Origin: Pipra filicauda
Lineage: Eukaryota > Chordata > Aves > Passeriformes > Pipridae
Direction of reading: 5' to 3'
Assembly (NCBI RefSeq): GCF_003945595.2
Contig: NW_024104532.1
Span: 2,541,501 to 2,605,500 of the forward strand
DNA length: 64,000 bases
Shown: positions 1 through 13,800 of the stretch, one piece after another
Position numbering within the stretch: position 1 is the stretch's first letter
Layout: every line of letters starts with the position of its first letter
Program-made: the position numbers and the translations under genes
The notes under the pieces: model-generated
Database searches by the model: none
What the model saw: only the letters and a program-made list of their open reading frames with translations
Told to the model about the DNA's origin: nothing

Positions 1-2559
1 GGGCACTTTGCAGAGCCTAGACCAGGGCATCCTTGGCTGTCTGGCCAAACTGGAAGTTTGTCCCACTGATGCAGTTTTATGGCTGAAGATACCACCTTGA
101 TTTAGTAGCTATTTTGTGATCAGTGCTTAACTTGGGCTCTGTTTTTAAACTGCTACTCAGCTAATTCTCCGGGGGAGGTGTCATTCTGAATGGATGGAAC
201 CAGGTTTTGCCTGGCATCTTGCTTTGCACCTCAGAAAATCAAACTGCGGTGAAAGGTCTTCTCTGGTGGTGGTGGTGGGAATCTTGCCCTTGCACCAGTA
301 TGAAGCACAAGCACTAGACTGGTTTTCAGCTCCTGGTGTGCTTGCACCTGCACACCAGGGTGAGCCAAGAACCTCCTTGAGAGGGCTGGGGGGGAACTGT
401 TGACTGCTCACAAGAGCCTCTGATTGTGTTCTGCCATCCAGCAGAAAGGGATAATTGGGGCAACCTCCTACTGCATCCCAGCAGGGTCAACGTACAAATC
501 TCTCTGACAAACACATTTTGCCTTTTAGGAATGAGCCAGGTATCACCAAATGTAGGGAAAGCAAGACTTCCTGGGACAGGCAGGACACCTCTGGGCCTCT
601 CGCTATCGCCTCCCACTTCCAGTGGCCCAGGTTCAGCAGCAGGCAGGATAGTCAGTATGTATTTTAGGAGCCAGTTATAGATATATATTGTTATATTTGT
701 TGTTGTTACACAGTATCCAGGAGAGCACAAACCTCACACCACTTTTAACAGTTCCAGCCACTGTACTGCTTTCTGGAAAGGTCATTTCTGATGAGGTTGA
801 TAATTTAGGGTTATACCCTTGGACCATTGAGGCCTTCCTGTACTGGTGTTAGTGCTCTTTCTGAAGTGTACTCATCTGACATCGTGTTTCAAAGCAGCCT
901 GTACAAATACCTTTGCCAATGCTGGGGAGAACAGTTAACACTGTCTGTACTTAAGTCCCCACTAAGAGACTGGCCTGGCTCTGAGGCAGCAAATTCTCTG
1001 TGAAAAGAGGGGCTGTTCAGAGCAGCAAAGATCTAGGCCATGGGTCAGAATCCTGCACCCACCACTCACTGCAGAGGAAGCCCAGTTTTAACTGCCTCCA
1101 GCCTTAGACAACTGTGTTGAGTACTTGAAGTTAATTACGGTGTGAACCATGCCAAACAGAAATGTCAGTGCTTGGCACCTTTGCCAGCATCTGTTTCTGT
1201 GTGATTGTGTCTCTTGAGCTGCTGTGGTGAGTGTGTTCATCCCTTGGCTTAGATGAGTACATGGGTTCTGGTGAGTACTGGGGTGCTGTGGACTTGCAGT
1301 TGTGCTTCCAGGTGGAATTGGGACCGTGCTGGTCCCTCGGTGACTTTGCACACACCAGGCAAGGAACTCCACTTTGAGCTCAATGGTGCTAGAAGAAATA
1401 GATGATCTGATGATACAGCAGTGAAGCCTGGAACCCAGCTGCCTGCCAAGGAAAAGAGGGCAGAGGAAAGCTTGTCAGTCTAGGCTGAGCTAAGCAGGTT
1501 TCTCTGTCCTTGACTGTCCGTGGAGCCAGGAGTGCAAATTTACAACATCAGGGCAGTAAGAGACTGAGAAAAGGGGATGGAAAATGCTGCTGAAATGGTT
1601 GTCAAGGTTCTAAGCCAAGGTCAGGCTGTGCCAAAGAACAGGCCATGCTTTTGGGGATGTGCCAGACACAGGAGCAGGGATAGCTCTGGAAGAAGACCAG
1701 GGATGAGCCCTTCTTTCTGCAGGAGGTATGTAGATTTGTAGTGTTGCAGTGCTCATGCTGGGCAGAGGAAGGAGGGGGAACAGTGACAGACAGGTCTTTT
1801 GAGTGATGGCCGTGAGCGGAGATCCCCTTCTCTCTGTTCACAAAGGATGGGCTTTGCCCATCCTGCCTTGCTCTGATGTTCCCTTCCCTATGCAGTTCTG
1901 GGAGCAGTGTTATAATAAGGCTGAGATCATGGCATGTGGAATGTGCGGATTGACCAGCTGTTTTCAGAACTGAATTGGATGTGTTTAGGCTGACAGAGCA
2001 GGGCTAGAACATGCTGTGCCACCCTGGGCAGTGTGAGCCTAGTTGTTAAGTAACATTGCTACTAGCAAATGCTTTCAAATCCAGAGAGGGAGCTGCTGAT
2101 TAATGTTCTAGGACTCCTCGATCCATTTTAGTGTCCCATTTCATTAACACATGAAACATGTTCATCAGGGTTCAAACCAAGGAGTCCTGCAGCCATGGAA
2201 CTCCATGGTCCTTTAGCCCGGGGAGAAAGCTACCAGAAGGATGGAAAGACAAACCAGTTCTAAATCCCACGTACCTCTGCCTCTAGCCAATCTGAGTATG
2301 TCCCCCTGCTTCCAAAACACTACCTTGAAGCCTTAGCTACAGTAGGAAGCTGATGCCACTGACTGCATGATACGTGGTTCTTGTTTACCAGCACCCTGCC
2401 CCTCCTGACAGGGACCTCAGTGACCATGAGAGGGGCTGAGCTCACTGTGTCTGTAACTCTAGGGCCCCAGCACAAGCAGAAGCTAAAAGCTGACATTGTT
2501 TGCCCATACCAGTAGCTGATTAACCCTGCACTTGTTCTCCATTACAGTGACCCAGGGTG

Positions 2560-2652
2560 TGACTCTTGGGGATGGTCCTGTGCAGGGCTAAGAGTTGGAC
2601 TTGATGATCCTTGTGGGTCCCTTCCAACTCAGTATATTATGAGATTCTGTGA
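2560..2652 (+). mobile_element. CR1 LINE 3' end fragment
   Basis: Sense copy of the CR1 3' tail: 'AGAGTTGGACTTGATGATCC', then 'GGGTCCCTTCCAACTC' and a degenerate ATTCTGTGA terminus. It is 5'-truncated, as is usual for CR1. Confidence 0.75.
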
Positions 2653-4011
2653 CCTATGAAAGCCTGAGATCACTGCTGGGCTGAGCAGAAGAGGAAGCAC
2701 CTCTTCTGAGGTGCTGAGAATAGGAGGACCTGTGCTGTAAGCTGTCCTTGGAGTAATGGTCACCAGTGCTGCTCCTGAAGCATTCCAGGAGCCAAAGCAA
2801 GTGTTTGGGCCAGAGAGCTACCGTGCAGCAGACTGCATAATTCCTAGCAGAAATACAGCTGCAGGAGGAGAAGTATTGTAGCACTTAACCTGGAGAAGAT
2901 GCATATAGAGGCAAAGATGGCTGTTATGTTCTTAGATGGTCTTTTTGCCAATGCTGTAGAGACCTTTCCTCTCCCTCTGCCAGGGCTGTGTGGTAGGGTG
3001 GCAGCAGCTTATGTGCTCCTTATCAGTATTCCCACAGGCTGCATCGCTACCAGCCTTCCAACAAGACTGTGCTGATAGCGAGGCTGTACTCTGTAAGGTG
3101 TGTTGGACTGGCAGTAGTTTATAGCTGGGACTTTGCTGCTTTTTTTTTTTTGTGCTCAATAAAGGCAATTTATACCATTCATCTTTGTATTGTGTGCATT
3201 AATATACCCTCATTGCTTCACAGAACTCACATGGCTTTAAAATGTCCCCAAATAAAATCATACTGCTCCATTCAGGGAACGGGGAAGAAAGACAACAATA
3301 CCAGGCAAAGGAAGCATTGTTAGAACAAAATACCAGCTCCAGGTTCTTCCAGCTTTAAACTTTAGAAGATCTTTATGTCCTTGCTTTGCCCTGACTTAAA
3401 TGTTTTCAAAAGGCATTCAGTTCAGCTTACAAGCTTTAGTAGCACCACAACTCAGACTTTCCTATACAGAAAGTGGTGCAAAGCTCCCTCTTGTGATCGT
3501 TTGCTGGACACTCTGCACCAAGCAGGCCTGGAGGTGTGGGAGTGATGTCTGCTGCCTCTGCCAGCAGCTTGAATTCCTTACAAGGTCTCTCAAGTGTACA
3601 GTTTGTGTCTGTGTGTACACTGGGTACAGCTTAGTGACCCAAGAAGGAACTGACATCTATGCACTGGTCTCACTCAGCTAGTTGCAGTGAGCCAGGATGT
3701 TAAAAAATGGCAGAGTCCTTAAAATGTTTTTGCTCAAAGCACTTAGCTGAAGGCATCACTTTGGTGGAGAATTTATGGCTCTTAAGTTGTACCCACTCTG
3801 GAGTGGCAGCTGGGGCTGGTGAGACCAGTGAAGTGTTTTTCCCTAGACTATACCTGAGAGGGCTCAAAGTTGGCAGGATGGTGTTTCCTAGGTCTTAGTT
3901 GACTGTCCTGACAAAATCTGTGCCAATGCTGCCGTGTGTAGCTCCAGGCCAACAGTATCTTGTGGTAGAAACAAGTGTCGCTAAGATACCTGCTGCTCTC
4001 CTTCCCTCTAA

Positions 4012-4163
4012 CTCTAAAGTGCTTGGGCAGGTCCCATGGGCATGTCAGATACCTTGGGAAGCCTTGTGGCATGATCCCTGACTTGGCCTCTAAAGTGCTT
4101 GGGCAGGTCCCATGGGCATGTCAGATACCTTGGGAAGCCTTGTGGCAGGATCCCTGACTTGGC
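4012..4163. repeat. 76-bp tandem duplication, two copies
   Basis: Copies 4012-4087 and 4088-4163 differ at one base (GCATGATCC versus GCAGGATCC). They lie in an NSD1 intron and look like a recent direct duplication. Confidence 0.95.
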
Positions 4164-4343
4164 CCATAAGGGTGCAATTGGGCCTTTATAATTTGAAATC
4201 CGTTGTCCCACAGGATGCTCTTCCACCAGTAGATGTTACCGGCAGTGCTGTGACACTTGCTCAGGACAGATGCTTGTGGGAGACTCTGCACCCCAGGCAG
4301 GGTGGGGTGTAGGTGCCCTGCTGTGCTGCTCCCTTTTTGATTC

Positions 4344-4394
4344 ACAGAATGAGTTGAGTTGGAAGGGACCCACAAGGATCATTGAGTTCACACC
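4344..4394 (-). mobile_element. CR1 LINE 3' end fragment, antisense
   Basis: Contains 'GAGTTGGAAGGGACCCACAA', the reverse complement of the CR1 3' terminal region, next to a degenerate CAGAATGAG terminus. Confidence 0.65.
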
Positions 4395-4836
4395 AGGCTT
4401 TGAATAGCTTCATGCCTGTATTTTACATGGGTTAGGACATGCTGAGATGAGTGTGGGGAAAAGTATAGTTCATTTAGTGAGTGGCAGCTGCTATGAAGAT
4501 TGAGGTTTTTCATTTGTGTTTCCAGTACAAGTAGAAATTGGAATGCTTCTCACTATTTCAGCCTACCTGATTTGTTTCCATTCAGGGCATGAATGACTGC
4601 TTGCTAAGAGAGGGGTTATGCACAGGAAGATAATTGAGTGTGTATTTTTTAATCACCTAATATACTCAGATCCCTTTCCTTTTTTATAAGTCTTTTGGTG
4701 GAACTGTATAGGGCATGTTCTTTCCAGGGTGGGTAACACACAGAGACCAATTGCCAAACCTATTACGTGCCTATGGCTGAATTTATAGTTTCCAGGTCAG
4801 CTACTGACAGCCCTGACTCTGGTTTTCTGGTTAAAG

Positions 4837-7800
4837 GGGGAGACGTCGATTCATGGGACAGCTGCAAGCCCAAAAGAGGGTAATGAAGAGGGGTCAGAGA
4901 ATGACCATGGAGTGCCTTCGTCCAAAAAGATACAGGGGGAGCGTGGAGGAGGAGCAGCTCTCAAGGAGAACGTGTGTCAGGTAGCGTTCTTGAAGAAATC
5001 ACTTTGCCACTGTAAAGTGTTTTTGTGTAAGTTCTGAGACACACTGGTGCCCCAGGTAAGCCCAGGGAGCCTCAAGGTGCTTGTTGTAGAATTAGTCAAG
5101 TTTTTGTGCTGTTTTGAGCCTTTCCTCTGCAGTAGCCTTTCCTCCTACTGAGCTTCACAGGTGTTAATGAGATGTGACCAGTGCAGGATTCATTTTAACT
5201 GATGGGTGGTATCAGGGACTGGAAGGCAAATGGCAGTGGGGATGTACAAATCACCTGACTTTACTGACACAAAGAAAATGTAGCATTTTTCCACAGGAGT
5301 CCACAGCTCTGGCCAGCATGTGGATGGTTGTTGTCTGGGAAGGAGGTTGCTCAGAGCTGTGTTTCTTTCCCCACAGATCTGCGAGAAGCCAGGGGAGTTG
5401 TTGCTGTGTGAGGCACAGTGCTGTGGTGCTTTCCACCTGCAGTGCCTTGGGCTCTCCGAGATGCCAAAGGGCAAATTCATCTGCAATGAGTGTTCCACAG
5501 GTATGGCAGCTTCTGTGTGTGTGCAGTTTCAGGGTGCTTTCTGCCAGCTTACCTGGTTATTCCTTGGCTGGAGGGCTGTTCCAACAGCAGGGCTGTTAAC
5601 TAGCTCTCAGTCCTCAGATTATTGGTTTGCTGTCTGATAATGACTTTCTAATTAAAATCATAGAATGGTTTGGGTTGGAAGGGACCTTAAAGATCATCCA
5701 GTTCCGCTCTGTGCCATGAGCAGACACACCTTCCACTAGACCAGGTTGCTCCAAGGCCTGTCCAACCTAACCTTGAACACTTCCAGGGATGGGGCAGCCA
5801 CAGCTTCTCTGGGCAACCCGCTCCCCGGTGAGTGCCCCACCACCCTTACAACCAAGAATTTGTTCCAAATATCTAATCTAAACCTACTCTCTTTTTGAAG
5901 TCACTAACAATGGCTTCAAATATTAACTGGTCTTACTGTTGATTCAGACACGTAGGGTGCAAAGAAGTGAATGTCCAGTATGTGGTGGGAAAGAGAGAGG
6001 GAAATTCTTATCTGAGACTAGGGAGAGATGGCTGGTGGGGAGGGTGAGTCTGATGCGGGCTGGAAATGTCAGAGTAGGGTTGTTAATTTTATGATTTTCT
6101 TCTTTTTTCCCTGGCCTGAAGTCCCAGCTATAATAATATTTTTTTCAATTTGGAGTTTTGATGCAGCTGCGGGCAAAACTAACCTGGTGTAGAGAGCTGT
6201 GCTCTGGGATGGGTGCAGCCAGGCTGGGAAGTTGTGCTGTGCTATCACGCAGCCTGCTGGACACATCAGGTCCTCATTTAGCCTTCCTATGTGACCGGTG
6301 TGTTCTCTTTCTCCAGGTGTCCACACCTGCTTTGTGTGCAAGAGCTGTGGGGAGGATGTGAAGCGGTGCCTGCTGCCCCTCTGTGGGAAGTATTACCACG
6401 AAGCCTGCATACAAAAATATCCACCCACAGTCATGCAGAACAAGGGCTTCCGCTGCTCCCTGCATATCTGCATGACCTGCCATGCCGCTAACCCAGCAAA
6501 CATCTCTGCGTCTAAAGGTACTGAGTCTTTCAGGGTGGTCTAGGTGGTGCAGTTACATGCTTTTTCTTTGTTTCACATACACTGTGCAGCTACCTGGTCT
6601 TTATGTTGCCTTTCTGTCCTTGCCACATGTTGTTTGCTGAGGAATAGCTTCTCCCAGAGGAGTAAAAGGGGTGATGCGAGGCAGCTGCTCAGCGGCACTG
6701 CTCATGGTCATACATGGCAGCTGGAATGTTCTCAGGCTTTCCAGAGGCTCGGATTCCTGCATGCCCAGCCCAGCATGTACAGCTCCAAATCCTTGGAGCT
6801 GTACAGACACACTCATGCTTCTCCAACCTGCTTCTCCCTGTGCCAGTGCTGCAGATAGTGCCTTTCTTAGAAGCACTGGCTGTCAACGCAGTGGAAGGCA
6901 AACTATGATTTTGTTCTAGTTCTCCTTTTATTTTAATGTAAACTCTTGTCTTGTAGTAGTAATACCCTTGGGCTAAGCTTCCCAGGCAAACATTTGTTGG
7001 AGCTGTTTGCAGCAATACCTTGACCTTTATCTCACAGGATTAAACTTAAAACTTTTATGTGATTGCCGTGTATGTTTGTTTCTAAAGCTGCCTTTCTTTA
7101 AATCCTTGGTGTGTTAAGGCAAGTGTCAATAAGACCAACTCTATTTTTGTCCTCAGGGTCTGTGTTAAAGTTGCCTTTTGTCCCCCCACATATCTTGCTG
7201 TAGAAAACAATACCAAGGCCTAAAGCCTGCAGCCCACAGCCAGCCACGTCCCCACTGAACATTTGTTGACTGGCTGCAGCTTCTTGGTGGTCACATTTAC
7301 CCCTTTTCTCCCACCTCTTCTTCCTGTTTGTAGTCTGCTGTGAGGAACCGAAAACAGGCTCTCAAAAACCTTGCATAAATTAGGTGTGTAGGCAAGTGCA
7401 TTGCCTGGAAGTTCTGGAATTTCAGGGTAAAATCTGATAAAGTAAAAAGGCAAGTGCTGATGTTTTCAGAAGCTACGTGGATTGATTTCACTATGTGCAG
7501 CTAAGCACTTGGAACACCCCCTCTGTAATTACTGTCTGAGCTGATTTAGTAATTATATGTGTATGATAGGAAGCAGTCCCAGTCTGTGAACTCTTGAACT
7601 GTTTCTACACAGCATGCAGGAGGTTTTTCACTTGTAAATAATACTATTTTATCTATGTTATATACAAATATGTATTAAAGATTTATGTACAATATGTTAT
7701 ATTAAATAATTTAATAGGGATCTAATGAATATGTCAGTGATGGTCTATGAAAATTAAAAGTCACCTTCCTTTTCCAAAACTCATTCTGAGCTTAGATATG

Positions 7801-10800
7801 AATAGACTCTAGAAAGAGTCATCCTCCTTCAGAGGTTCACTGTGTTCTGGTGTGTTCTGGTGCTAGGTCGTCTGATGCGCTGTGTGCGGTGTCCGGTCGC
7901 GTATCACTCCAACGATTTCTGCCTCGCTGCTGGCTCCGTGGTCCTCGCCTCCAACAGCATCATCTGCCCCAACCACTTCACCGCACGGAGGGGCTGCCGC
8001 AACCACGAGCACGTCAACGTCAGCTGGTGCTTTGTCTGCTCGGAAGGTGAGATGGTCTGCGCAGGGTCCCCTGTCACCAAGGAATGCCCTGACAGGGATT
8101 CATTAGAGGGGGCAGAAGCTTTTCCCACCCAGAGTGTGCCAGCGAGAACTGCAGAGAAACAGACCGCCTTCCTATCCATCCATATTTAAGCCTAACTTCA
8201 GGCTAGGACCTTTTCTTGATCCTTGGAAGGGTTCTTTTTGTAGCGTGAGTAGGGCCCAACTTTTTAAAAAGAGCTTGCAGGAGAGCATCGTTCCTTTTTC
8301 CCAGCTGTATCTGTCTGGAAGTGTTGAATCCAGGGCTTCTGTACAGTGACTGATAAATTCCTCCTCCTTCTCTTTGCAGGGGGCAGCCTTTTATGCTGCG
8401 AGTCGTGCCCGGCTGCATTTCATCGTGAGTGTCTAAACATTGAGATGCCAGAGGGAAGCTGGTATTGTAATGATTGCAAGGCAGGCAAAAAGCCACACTA
8501 CAAAGAAGTAGTCTGGGTGAAAGTTGGGCGCTACAGGTAGGTGAAGGTAGAACAGACTTCTCCCCATCCCTTCTTCATGCAGTGCTCATGGTGATTGGAG
8601 CTGAGAAGCTGCTCCTCTCTGGAGGGTTCAGTGCAGCAGCCTCTGACTTTTTTTGCATGCACGTAGCTGGTAAAATGTAAGTTTTCCTCCTCCAGTAGCT
8701 TCCTGTCTCCCCACCAGCCTTGCTGATAGCCCTCACACAGACTTTCCCATGTCCCCATGCAGTAGCATACTTCTGAGGTGGCTGGAAGTGGGGAAGCCAG
8801 GGGTTTCATCTGCTCTTCCCTGTGTTGCAGGTGGTGGCCAGCTGAGATTTGCCATCCTAGGACAATTCCTGTCAATATCCAGAAAATGAAGCATGACATC
8901 GGTGAGTTCCCTGTGCTGTTCTTCGGCTCCAAGGATTACCTGTGGACACACCAGGCTCGTGTGTTCCCTTACATGGAAGGTGATGTCAGCAGCAAAGACA
9001 AGATGGGGAAGGGCGTGGATGGCATATACAAGAAAGGTAACTTTTCTTTATCCAGGGAAGTGTGCATGGTGTTTTCCTCTTCATTCCCATTTGGAGAAGT
9101 GTCATTCCTGTAACAGAGGAAGATGTCTTCTTGTAACTGAAGTGAAATGAAATTTGTAGAATGAGCTGCTGCTTGTGTATCATCCAGGACACTCAGAATG
9201 TTTGTTTGACTCCCAGAGAGGCAAAAGGGTGTGCAGATCTCGAATGCTTCTCTGACGTAATCTCTCGAAATCCGAGTGAGCTGATGCTTTATCAGCTTCC
9301 CTTTGTCTAATACAATCATTATCTCTATACAAAAATGCACTTGAGAGTTGTGATGCAGCTGCTGGTGCCTCTGCCCAAGAGGGCAGGCAAAGATAGCCAC
9401 CAGTTGGCTACCCATGGGTAGGTCTCTTGACTGTAATTCCTGCACTGCCCTGCTGCTTTGGCCTTTTCTTCACCCCCTTCCAGTGAGCCTTTGCCTCTGG
9501 AGTGCAGAGCCAGGCTGATTTGCTTGTGGAACTGTGAGCACTGAGTGGGCAATGGCTGCCCAGCTCTGTGTGAGTAGAGGAGTTCCTCATAACAGCCTGT
9601 TCTTTCACTTAGCTCTTCAAGAAGCTGCTGTGAGATTTGAAGAGTTGAAGGCACAGAAAGAACTGAGACAGCTTCAGGAAGACAAAAAGAACGACAAGAA
9701 ACCTCCTCCCTACAAACATATCAAGGTGAGGGGAGGTGGTGGGGGGCAGGTGCGGAAGAGAAGCCTTGAGCTGTCGGTGCAGGTGATTTACAGGTATACA
9801 GAAACATTTCTACTGTTTGGGTGTCTGGCTGTGTTTAAAGGTGACTTTGGTCCTCTTGGCATCCTCAGTTGTTCTCCAGTTCCAGTTCATGTATGTGCAG
9901 GGCTGCAGCAAGCTTGGCACCAGTAACAGAGGTGCTCTCATTTCCTGGAACAGATCTGGACATGTCTGTGTTGTCCATGTCAGTTGTGTGGTCTGAAGGA
10001 AGTGTCTACCTTGAGAACTTGGGAGAATGCTGGTAATGCTCAATATGCTCAAATGCTTCATGTTGCTGATGGCAAGGTGGGCAAACCAGGTGGTGCAGGA
10101 CAGGAGGTGGTCTGGGTACAGTGCAGCAGAGCTCCGTGGAGGGTGGTAACCCACAGTATCTTGTATCATCTCTGCTATTCCTTTTTATCTCTTTCTGTAT
10201 CAGTGACTGAACAGAAATACTAAAGGGGGTGTACATGCTGAAATACCAACCCTTTTCCTCAGTTTTGGGTAACTGTTCATGTTAAGGGCTGTATTTGGAG
10301 TTAGAGTTGGAACAGCAATAGAAATGCTACAGGGTGGAGGTGACTTGACAGGAGAGCTAGGGCCATGGTGTACCTGTGCATGAGATGTGGGTCCCGACTG
10401 ACCAGAAACCCATTTACTCAGGGACTCTGGTTTTTTTTTCATTGCCTCTGTCTGCTCCTTCCCTATTTTATATGGCAAACTGTGGAAACATAACTGTTTG
10501 CTGGCACTTTTTGTGTCTAGTTAGAATTTCTAGGCAGGCAGGTATATTGTGCATGAGTTACTGTGCACTGTAAAGAGCACAACTGAATGCTGTGGCAGCA
10601 GTATGGGCCAGGCAGTTTCAGTGGAGGAAGTAGTTTCTCATTATAGCTATTTTTAGGCCTGTCTCTGGCCGCAACATGAAGGAACTTTGGAAGCAGTTTG
10701 GAGCCTTTGAAATACCCTTTTATATAAATAATAACGGTTGTGGTCATTAGTCATGGCAACTCTTCTGAGATCTGGGTGCAAGCTGTTTATCTCTGTGAAA

Positions 10801-13800
10801 GCAAAGCAATTTGCAGGAGCAGATGGTGAACTGAAGAAGGCTTCAGAGTGGAATGGCTGAAGCTGGTTGTGTCCATTCCTGTCCTGGTTTTTTAAGATCA
10901 GCACGTCGGGATCCATACCAAGGATCACCAACACAAGAAGCTGCTGCAAAATACATTTAGGATCCTTCATCCTGTCAGAGTTGTGACTAGTCCAAGCATC
11001 ACCCTGTTTTGGAGCTGGTTTTGTTCTGGAGAGTAGGGCAGGTGTGCTGGGCATGAGTGGAGCGGCAATGCCAAAGCAGTGCCAGTGTTGGACTGACCTA
11101 ATCTTTGAGTCTTGCCACTCTTAATGACGTGATGAGTCTGAGTAAGAGATGGAAAGAAGCAGAGGGGAACATGAGTGACAAGGAAGGTCGGAGGGGGGAG
11201 GCAGTACTAGGAGGAAAGGGGGAGACAGTGTTGAAGAGATTAATGAGGGATTTCTGCAGGGTTTGCTTTTAAACAAAGGAGGAGGATCAGGACTGGGCCA
11301 GTCTGAGGCAGGTTGTCAGCGCGGAAACTCTGCCCTGTGGGTGGGACTAGATAAATTATATGGGGGGCTGGAATAGTTTTGCTAAATGATCCCTTCCTTT
11401 CGTGTTCTGGGAGAGGAAAGTGAGCCAATGGCTCACCCGGGGAAAGAACAGCAAGGAGCTTTTCTTCAGTGTCTCTCTCCAAAGTCCTGACTCTCTGTTG
11501 CCTGCCTTTCAGCGTTCGCTGCCTTTAACCAAACCCAAGGGACCCAGCTCATGCCACAGACACGCCAGTCGCTTCTCCACCTGGTGCTGCACTCTGCTTC
11601 CTTCTGGAGCGGTTTTTAAAGAGCTCCTTGGCTTATCTCTGAGCTCATCTCTGGGCCTTCCAACCCCAGCCTTGTCTGGTTTGGCTTCCATTAACATCTG
11701 CAGGACAGTTGGGTAGGGAGGTAACTGCGTGGTAGGCCGTCTGTCACAGGTCTGCCAGCCTGGTTCTCGTAGTGACATCTGAGGGCACAAACCAGCCTGA
11801 TGGTAACATTAAAAAGCAGGGCAGTAAGGAAAAGCACCTGGCACTCAGACTGTAGAAGGTGCAGTTTGATACAGAAAATGGTTTGGTGTTGATCACAGGT
11901 ATGGTGTGTGCCCAAGAGGGAGTGCTGGGCCACTTGCGCTGGATGTGGTCATAGTGGTGATGGGAGGGGGGCACTTTCCAGGGTCACATATTACACACTG
12001 CACCAGGTGATGCTAATGGGGGACCCACATCTTCCTGAGCTCTTCCCTTTAACCCTGTGCCTCTTGAAATAGTGTTCCCAGAAGTAGAGCTGTGCCTATA
12101 CTCATGTCCTTCTGCCCTTGCTGTAACTAACTCACTGCAGCACATCAGCTCGTAGGCAGGGGTTGAGTGTAGAAGTGCCTGTCAGGATAACCCGTTGTTC
12201 CCAAGAGCTCATGTCCTTCGTGTGCATTGAAGGTGAACCGGCCGGTGGGGAAGGTGCAGATCTTCACTGCAGACCTGTCCGAGATCCCGCGCTGCAACTG
12301 CAAACCCACCGATGAAAACCCCTGCGGCCTGGACTCCGAGTGCATCAACCGCATGTTGCTCTACGAGTGCCACCCCATGGTGTGTCCTGCTGGGGAGCGC
12401 TGCCAGAACCAGTGCTTCTCCAAGCGCCAGTATCCCGAGGTACAGATCTTCCGCACGCTGGCACGAGGCTGGGGCTTGCAAGCCAAAACAGACATCAGGA
12501 AGGTACGTCAAACGCTGCAAAACGCAGAGAGAGATTTTTAGGAAGGGAACTAAGGAGCTAAGTTTTAGCACAAAGATGGATGTCCCTCCCTCCTGCAGGG
12601 AATTTGTCTTGTCTTATCAGCTTATTGTTTTCTCTCTGGCAGGGTGAATTTGTTAATGAGTATGTTGGGGAGCTAATTGATGAAGAGGAGTGCCGAGCCC
12701 GAATCCGCTATGCTCAGGAGCATGACATTACCAATTTCTACATGTTGACACTGGATAAGGTATGTGAAAGGAATCATTTGCCAGTATCCTAGACAGAAGT
12801 AAAATGATTGCAAAGAAGGCATGATAGTGGTCTTCTCCAACTTGTAAAAAGGTGCTAAGAGTCAGTGATGAGCTGGTCTGCATTTCCACTGAAGAGATGA
12901 CCAAATGAATGGACTTAACATGCAGTAGGGAAGCCTCAGGTTGGATATTAGGATTAGGAGGAAAGTCTGAACTGACAACTTTGGAGTTTGTTCAGAAGAG
13001 GTGAGGCAGTTTTCTGAGGACAGTTGTCTGAGGATCATAGATCCTGCTTCAGCATAACAAGGAGAATTTGGTAACCTTGGGATCCTTCCCAGCAGCTGAA
13101 CCCTGGAGAGCCCAGAACTGGACTGATGTGTGCCAGAGAAGGCATTGGCCCTCACATGTACAAGTTTCAGGCGCAGTGAGACCTTCATTTAAGTTCAGAT
13201 CCCAGGTCTTGCTGTGCTAAGTAGAGCCAATGGAGTTAGTTACACCCATAGATGCCTCAGCGGGTCCTGGACAACAACCAGGTTGTTGGTATGCACTCCT
13301 GGCTTTCAGAGGTAAGTTATTTTGTCAGCTGCTTCCCACACTTTGTCACTCAGCCTTGGAAAGATGAGAAGGAAACCACGAAAGCAAGCGTGGAAAAGAG
13401 CTGTGAAGAGTGGGACAGGATAACAGTGTGATTATTTTCTGTCTCTCCCCTCGCCTTGCTGGAAGTTCACACTCACCATATCTTGTTCTCCTTGTCTGGC
13501 TGATGGGTGGGAGCAGGGGCAAACCCAAATGTTAATGTCCCTCATTATTACAAAAGTAAATCTCAGTTGCAGCTTCCCTGTCCAGCACAGTCTAACACAT
13601 GGCAGTGTGCTGTACACAAGTGTACCTCATTTTACATACTGTTCCTGTTTTCCTTCTATACACTGACGTGCAAGAAATAGGAACTGGTATTTTGCTTTTA
13701 AGCAGAAGTTGGGGCCTGGAACCACAGGCACTGCCTTGGAAATGTTGGGGTGGTGTTTATCCAGCACTGACACTGCAGGGAGAGCTTGCTTCCCAGAAAG

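Larger units (their letters stand above)
1..4836 (+). other. NSD1: NSD1 intron sequence upstream of the first visible exon
   Basis: No convincing coding exon is visible. The stretch holds two CR1 remnants (2560-2652 and 4344-4394), a 76-bp tandem duplication (4012-4163) and an isolated AATAAA at 3157-3162 after a T-run, which could be an intronic polyadenylation signal but has no supporting exon. An ORF at about 533-680 follows a plausible acceptor (CCTTTTAG at 522-529) but has no good donor, so I do not call it. Confidence 0.6.

Noticed and set aside
533..680. Possible extra NSD1 exon after a CCTTTTAG acceptor
   Set aside because: No suitable donor, low-complexity Ser/Pro/Gly translation, and no NSD1 similarity that I can recognise.
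11300..11400. Possible CR1 remnant in an NSD1 intron
   Set aside because: Only a short phrase resembles the CR1 tail and the terminal ATTCTATGA motif is missing; too weak to call.
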